The translations under genes were made by a program, and so were the position numbers. Shown here piece after piece: positions 32,585 to 36,771 of a DNA stretch of 36,771 nucleotides; within the stretch, counting starts at the first letter, position 1, and every line of letters starts with the position of its first letter. The stretch is from NCBI GenBank assembly GCA_002221725.1, contig NJFT01000315.1, positions 1 through 36,771 on the forward strand, written 5' to 3'. The notes under the pieces are model-generated. The model saw only the letters and a program-made list of their open reading frames with translations. It was not told the origin of the DNA and did not search any database. This DNA comes from Scedosporium boydii. Lineage: Eukaryota > Ascomycota > Sordariomycetes > Microascales > Microascaceae.

Positions 32585-33936
32585 ATGTATCCTGACACCT
32601 TTGAAGGCTTTGCTGTTTATTCGGCCGACAAGTGGAATCAGCCAAAGCGTTTTGAGGTAAGCCGTGTAACTTTACATACAGACGTACTGAGAAGTGCTGA
32701 CGTGACATTTAGTTTAAACCAAAGCCCTTTGGCGATCGGGATATAGATGTCAAAATCATTGCTTGCGGAGTCTGCGGTTCCGACGTCCACACTGTCACTG
32801 GAGGATGGGGAAATAAGAACTGGCCCATTATCCCTGGACATGGTAAGGTCACAACCAGCTCGAGGAACTCCCAACCAAAAAGCCTTGGTCTAACAAAAAG
32901 CTACCACCAAGAAATAATCGGCGAAGCTGTGCGCGTAGGGCCAAAGGTCACCACGGTAAAGGTCGGTGATCGTGTCGGTGTTGGAGCTCAGATCTACGCC
33001 TGCCTCGACTGCGATACCTGTAAAGAGGGCAACGAGACCTACTGCAAACAGCAACTCGATACCTATGGAGCCGTGTACCCCGACGGCACTCTCGCGCAGG
33101 GTGGTTACTCTTCTCATATTCGTTCACACGAGCACTTCACCTTCCCCATCCCAGAGGGCCTTCAGACTGAGCTTGCGGCGCCTATGCTGTGCGCTGGATT
33201 AACTGCTTATTCTCCGCTTGTGCGAAACGGAGTCGGTCCCGGAAAGAAGGTCGGAATTGTTGGAATGTAAGGCCTTCCCGTCCCCTCCGTCCGAGAACCC
33301 ACCGGGGGGGCAGTGTTCTAACCACTCATCACGTTTCCTGTATTATAGCGGAGGCATTGGCCACTTTGGCATCCTATTAAGCAAGGCCCTCGGCGCCGAA
33401 ACATGGGCCATCTCCCGTACCGACCGCAAAAAGGCCGACGCCCTCGCCATGGGCGCCGACGGCTTCCTCGAGACCCGCATCGAGGGGTGGAACAAACCCC
33501 ACGAGATGACATTTGATGTTATTCTATCCACGGCTAGCGGTGATGACGGTTTCGACCTGAGCCCCTACCTCTCTCTTCTCCGGGTCCACGGCAAATTTGT
33601 TGCCGTTGGCCTCCCCGAGGGTGAGGGCTGGAAAGTGAGGCCTCAGAGCCTGCTTGGTAATGGTTGCTTCATAGGAAGTAGCCATCTTGGTAGCCGAGAG
33701 GAGACGTTGGATATGTTGAAGTTGGCGGCTGAGAAGGGGATTAAGAGCTGGGTTGAGACGATTCCACTTAGCGAGGAGGGGTGTGGTAAGGCTTGTAAGT
33801 GTTTGCCATTTCTTTTCATTTCTAGTTCCTCACGAAGGCTGATGTTAACATATGATATTTAGTGGAGCGTGTGCATAAGAACGACGTCAAGTATCGGTTC
33901 ACTTTGACAGACTATGACAAGCAGTTCAAGTATTAG
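32585..33936 (+). CDS. NADP-dependent zinc alcohol dehydrogenase (ADH6/7, CAD type)
   Basis: Five exons, 32585-32656, 32713-32842, 32912-33266, 33349-33794 and 33863-33936, encode 358 aa. All introns are GT-AG and phase-consistent. This is a medium-chain dehydrogenase of the cinnamyl-alcohol/ADH6-7 family. Catalytic zinc ligands are Cys45 (CGVCGSD), His67 (PGHE) and Cys161 (MLCAG). The structural zinc is held by Cys98, Cys101, Cys104 and Cys112. The Rossmann motif is GIVGIGGIGHFG, and the ISRTDRKK segment with Ser/Arg fits NADP(H) preference. The family reduces a wide range of aldehydes, so it could reduce the aldolase product to a diol or polyol (1,2-propanediol from L-lactaldehyde, glycerol from glyceraldehyde). 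A role as the missing sugar 1-dehydrogenase is less likely but not excluded. Confidence 0.92.
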
Positions 33937-34460
33937 GTGGCAAAGGTTGGCTTGTGGAATGGGACGGACGCTACCGCTTTGGGGGAGGAACGGGTACGGA
34001 TAGAAATATAAACGGCACTGGGTACATAGGCTTTAGAGTTTAGACAACTTGGAATCTGAATTTCAACCCATGTAGCGAGACTGATGACTACGGCATCGGG
34101 CTCGGTATTGAATCTGAATATGCTCAGGTCGTGCTCTTACAATAGTGCCGAGATACTCCATTGCAAGACCAGGCGTTTTGTTGTGGCCTCCAGAGCCAAA
34201 GGAAGCGCGGGTCCCGATGAAAGGCGGTGATGATTTCTCAATCGTCGCAGGATATCGGAGTCGCCCGGCTGGGACGCGCAAATTGACGGGCGAGCGCGCT
34301 TTCTACAGTTGGATAATAACGATTTAGTCACCGCATCTCTCTCCTTAGAGGATATTGGAGCATGATATTTTTCTCTGCTGGCTAAGGCGTTGAAGCTTGA
34401 GTAGCTCATCAGGATTCAGGACAGCTTGTGCCTGTGGACCAGGCCTCGGAAAGCCCCTGC

Positions 34461-34642
34461 ATGGGTTCTGTGACCCATCAGGCCCATGGGTAAAGAAAAA
34501 GGGTAGCAGGGTAGCAGATAAAACCCATGGGCTGTTTAAGAGAATGTATGGGTGGGTGGTAGAAATCCAGAACCCATTATAGATAAATGCAACCCGCCCA
34601 TGGGTTCTATCACCCACCCATTACCCATTACACCTTACCCAT
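34461..34642. repeat. ACCCAT/ATGGGT motif array with hairpin
   Basis: The hexamer ATGGGT or its complement ACCCAT occurs ten times in 182 bp (starts at 34461, 34473, 34486, 34523, 34548, 34572, 34600, 34616, 34623 and 34637). Arms at 34547-34564 and 34605-34622 form an 18-bp inverted repeat with 16 matches and a 40-nt loop. Dense inverted short motifs of this kind are typical of the subterminal regions of hAT-type DNA transposons. A tandem GGGTAGCAGGGTAGCAG lies at 34501-34517. No terminal repeats or target duplication could be matched. Confidence 0.6.
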
Positions 34643-34903
34643 CAGAACAGCCATGGTATTCCACATCGTGGGATTCCACATCATGCGGCAGATCAGAGAA
34701 AAGTCACGTGGTCGCTTTTGCCAAGAAGCAACTGGGCAGTTGACTACAAAAGCAACCAACTAGTCACTGAGCAGCTGCTGGCCCAGGAAGAGCTGGAACA
34801 ATCATATTTATATCAGCTACAAAGTTTCCCTAGTAGCTAGTATATTCTTTCTAGACTCTTTAGTAGTTAATATATAAGAACTATACTTAATCTTAGCATA
34901 GGG

Positions 34904-35084
34904 TTTAGGATGCTCCGGGGCGACAATGGAGTCTGAGATTACATTATCGCTTCAAAATGGTTCACCTCTCTGATGTAAGCATTGCCCTCAAGGAGGTAGT
35001 GTCAAAGGTACTTCAATTGTTGTAATGCTGTCTGATACTTCGTATTCTGTGTTGAAGTCGAGTGGCTGTTCTAATCTGCGCTGC
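34904..35084. repeat. Dispersed repeat, right copy
   Basis: Direct-orientation homologue of 1388-1530 and longer than that copy. Compared with the left copy it has extra segments such as TTCAAAATGGTTCACC and AAGGTACTTCAATTGTTG. AT-rich sequence lies to its left (34795-34900). The two copies bracket nearly all intact genes of the window. The element class is unknown. Confidence 0.8.
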
Positions 35085-35154
35085 GAGATTATGGAGCCCA
35101 GATGCAAGTGGGGGTTAATTAGCGGTGGGGATGAGGTTGACTGGACAATGCGAG

Positions 35155-35196
35155 TCCGAATCCGAATCCGAATCCTTCGATCCTTCGATCCTTCAA
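35155..35196. repeat. Compound microsatellite (TCCGAA)3 (TCCTTCGA)3
   Basis: Three perfect TCCGAA units (35155-35172) run directly into three TCCTTCGA units (35173-35196, the last with one mismatch). It lies about 280 bp upstream of the small membrane-protein start and may vary in length between strains. Confidence 0.8.
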
Positions 35197-35476
35197 GAGC
35201 CCACATTCATCCCTTCCTGTCCAAGATGTCTAAATGATATCACGTGCCCTGCTGTCTTCGCACTAAGCAAGATTACGAATTCATCTCGGAGTGCGAATCA
35301 GTGTTGTCACGCCACTCTCCTTGCAGTGCAGACCGAACCTGGTTCTCTATAATACAACCACCTCTTCTCTTCCGCGATTAACACCGTCTCGGCAGACTGC
35401 CAAACTGTCTCTCGAGCGTCATCCACTCCCTGAGATATTACACCCATCACACACATATCACAAACCCGTTCTCATC

Positions 35477-35983
35477 ATGGCATCTGGACTCATCTTCGAC
35501 CCTCTCGTCGTCCTCCGGGCAGCGCCGCTGGTATCGTCAACCTGCTCGCTTCTTTACGCGTGGGATCAGCACTTCTTTCTCAGCATATTGAACCGCCCCG
35601 AAAACCGCAAACTCACCAAGCCCCTCCTCCCTTCCTATTTCAACACCTTCTTCCACAAGGGGGTGTGGATCGTCCTCGGCTGCTTAACCATCACGTCCTC
35701 AACTTCGATCGCCAACCTCTACACCCAGCGGTCCGTACTCCGAGCTAGAGACTCCTTCTGGTGGTACGTCGGCGGTGCGGCGCTTTCCATCGGTCATCTC
35801 CTGTTTGTGCCCCTTATTGCGCCGAGCGTGCAGAGGACGGTGGAGGCAAAGCCTGACTCGGAGCCTGATGCGAACGCTTCGTTGGATGAGTGGCTTTCTA
35901 TCAACTTTGTGCGGATGGTAACGGTGGATTTGGCTGCCTGGCTTGCTGTTGGTGTTGCGGTCGTGAAGACACTTCGAGCTTGA
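35477..35983 (+). CDS. Small four-helix membrane protein (DUF1772/anthrone-oxygenase-like)
   Basis: Single exon, 168 aa, starting at the ATG in CTCATCATGGCATC. Predicted helices are at about 10-28, 61-81, 93-114 and 145-164. Size, four-helix layout and the blocks LLYAWDQHFF, NTFFHKGVWIVLG and RMVTVDLAAWLAVGVAV resemble the fungal DUF1772 group, which includes anthrone oxygenase-like proteins of polyketide pathways. No polyketide synthase lies in the window, so a housekeeping or unknown role is as likely. An upstream in-frame ATG at 35291 would add a serine/proline-rich leader of about 62 residues without matching features, so I prefer 35477. Confidence 0.72.
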   Translation: MASGLIFDPLVVLRAAPLVSSTCSLLYAWDQHFFLSILNRPENRKLTKPLLPSYFNTFFHKGVWIVLGCLTITSSTSIANLYTQRSVLRARDSFWWYVGGAALSIGHLLFVPLIAPSVQRTVEAKPDSEPDANASLDEWLSINFVRMVTVDLAAWLAVGVAVVKTLRA

Positions 35984-36178
35984 GAAGTTGACTATTTCTA
36001 CCCGCGGATATGCTTGTGCTTAGTCTTTGGATATACTGCAAATCATAGATTCCTGGAATTTCCTTCACTCTACCTGTATATTAGATCATGTTATAAAAGC
36101 CATGAAGGTCACTCTTCAACCTAGACCTTTGTTGGCATGAAAGTCTATAGCAATAGAGTCTTCACTCGAAAGTCCTTA
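35984..36178. other. 3' flank before transposon
   Basis: Short AT-rich stretch after the membrane-protein stop. It ends at a TA dinucleotide (36177-36178), the expected target of a Tc1/mariner-pogo element. No gene seen. Confidence 0.4.
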
Positions 36179-36771
36179 AGTCAAGCACCCCCCTTGCTGA
36201 CCCCCCCAACTTTCTGACCCCCAAAATTTCACACCGCCATTTCATCCCAACCAACTTCAAACCTATATTCCTCTACCATTTCAAATCCAAACATCTTCAT
36301 ATTCTATATTCAGCTTTTCCAATCAAAAATAAAGCAATATACAGAAGAAGACCTCCAGGATACACTCAATGCCATCGCAAACAGGATGTCAAAGTCCAGG
36401 GCTGCCAAGGAATAGGGTATTCCAAAACCAACTATTATAAACAGAATAAATAGTGCAAATCTAAGAAAAGAGGCCTTTTCCAGCATACAGAGACTCAGCA
36501 CTTCCCAGGAAACCTACTTAACAGCATAGGTTCTAATCCAAGGAGCCCTAGGACTTCCTCTAACTTATACCCAAGTCTACTCTTTTACAGAAAGAATCCT
36601 CAGGACCCAGGGAGATATACAACTACTTAGAAAGAGGTAGATAAAGGGATTTTTAAGAAGAAACCTATCTATTAGGACTATAAGAGGGAAATCTATCAAT
36701 TCTACTTATATCAATAGTACTAGAACTAAGGTAATATAGCCCTAGTTTTAATACTTCTAACTACCTAGTAT
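36179..36771 (+). mobile_element. Pogo/Fot1-like DNA transposon, 5' part, RIP-damaged
   Basis: The element begins after a TA at about 36179 with AGTCAAGCACCCCCCTTGC, which resembles a pogo-type terminal repeat. One reading frame then gives the N-terminal DNA-binding region of a pogo/Fot1 transposase: YTEEDLQDTLNAIANRMSKS, RKEAFSSIQRLSTSQETYLT, IQGALGLPLTYTQV and LRRNLSIRTIRGKS. The frame is broken by TAG at 36413-36415, 36527-36529 and 36638-36640, each where the family has Trp (TGG). The expected start codon position reads ATA. All fit G-to-A changes from RIP. The catalytic DDE part lies beyond the window edge. The copy cannot make an active transposase. Confidence 0.85.

Larger units (their letters stand above)
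33937..35476. other. Repeat-rich intergenic region
   Basis: No supported gene lies here. The region holds an ACCCAT/ATGGGT array, an AT-rich stretch at 34795-34900, the right copy of the dispersed repeat and a short microsatellite, each listed separately. It looks like a site of past transposon insertion. Its last 300 bp should carry the promoter of the small membrane-protein gene. Confidence 0.55.

Noticed and set aside
34428..34794. Complete hAT element with CAGCT...AGCTG ends around the ACCCAT array
   Set aside because: The ends share only a few bases, and the flanking 8-mers do not match, so boundaries are not supported.
1..36771. Secondary-metabolite cluster, CRISPR array, tRNA or rRNA genes
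   Set aside because: No polyketide or peptide synthase, terpene cyclase, regularly spaced repeats, or tRNA/rRNA signature was seen. The one anthrone-oxygenase-like small protein is not enough to infer a metabolite cluster.

Overview
The window reads as nuclear DNA of a filamentous ascomycete (Pezizomycotina). Genes carry short introns of about 55-100 bp, with GTAAGT/GTATGT/GTACGT-type donors and CTAAC/CTAAT branch sites. Zn2Cys6 regulators, HET-domain relics and pogo-type transposon debris are present. Several broken genes carry TGG-to-TAG type stops of the kind left by repeat-induced point mutation (RIP). The genus cannot be fixed from the sequence alone. I rebuilt the gene models by hand, joining exons by splice consensus, reading phase and family motifs.

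Layout. 1-5.8 kb: gene-poor flank with a dispersed repeat copy, a RIP-damaged HET pseudogene (-) and a small two-repeat protein gene (-, 254 aa). 5.8-8.75 kb: a 738-aa fungal membrane protein (+), then a 5'-truncated M14 carboxypeptidase relic (+). 8.98-16.6 kb: a lactose-permease-type sugar transporter (-), a GH2 beta-mannosidase (+), and a secreted protein of unassigned family (-) that looks carbohydrate-active. 17.4-18.9 kb: first Zn2Cys6 regulator (+), with a GC-AG intron. 20.8-33.9 kb: the metabolic core. It holds a 2-keto-3-deoxy-sugar-acid aldolase (DHDPS superfamily, -), a divergent L-galactonate/L-fuconate-type dehydratase (enolase superfamily, +), a second Zn2Cys6 regulator (-), a seven-exon hexose-type transporter (-), a GRE2-like SDR aldehyde/ketone reductase (+) and an ADH6/7-like NADP Zn-alcohol dehydrogenase (+). 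34-36.8 kb: repeat-rich flank with a second copy of the dispersed repeat, an ACCCAT/ATGGGT array, a four-helix membrane protein gene (+) and the 5' end of a RIP-damaged pogo/Fot1-like transposon running off the edge.

How the genes may work together (inference). Dehydratase plus aldolase gives the route L-sugar acid -> 2-keto-3-deoxy acid -> pyruvate + hydroxyaldehyde. The two reductases are well placed to reduce the aldehyde, which would be L-lactaldehyde from L-fuconate or L-glyceraldehyde from L-galactonate. The transporters would bring in sugar, and the two regulators would provide local control. The beta-mannosidase and the secreted unknown protein suggest the sugar comes from a complex glycan. 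No gene for the first step (sugar dehydrogenase with lactonase, or uronate reductase) is visible, so the substrate is unproven. Repeats and RIP-damaged relics on both sides suggest that the cluster sits in a dynamic, accessory-type region.
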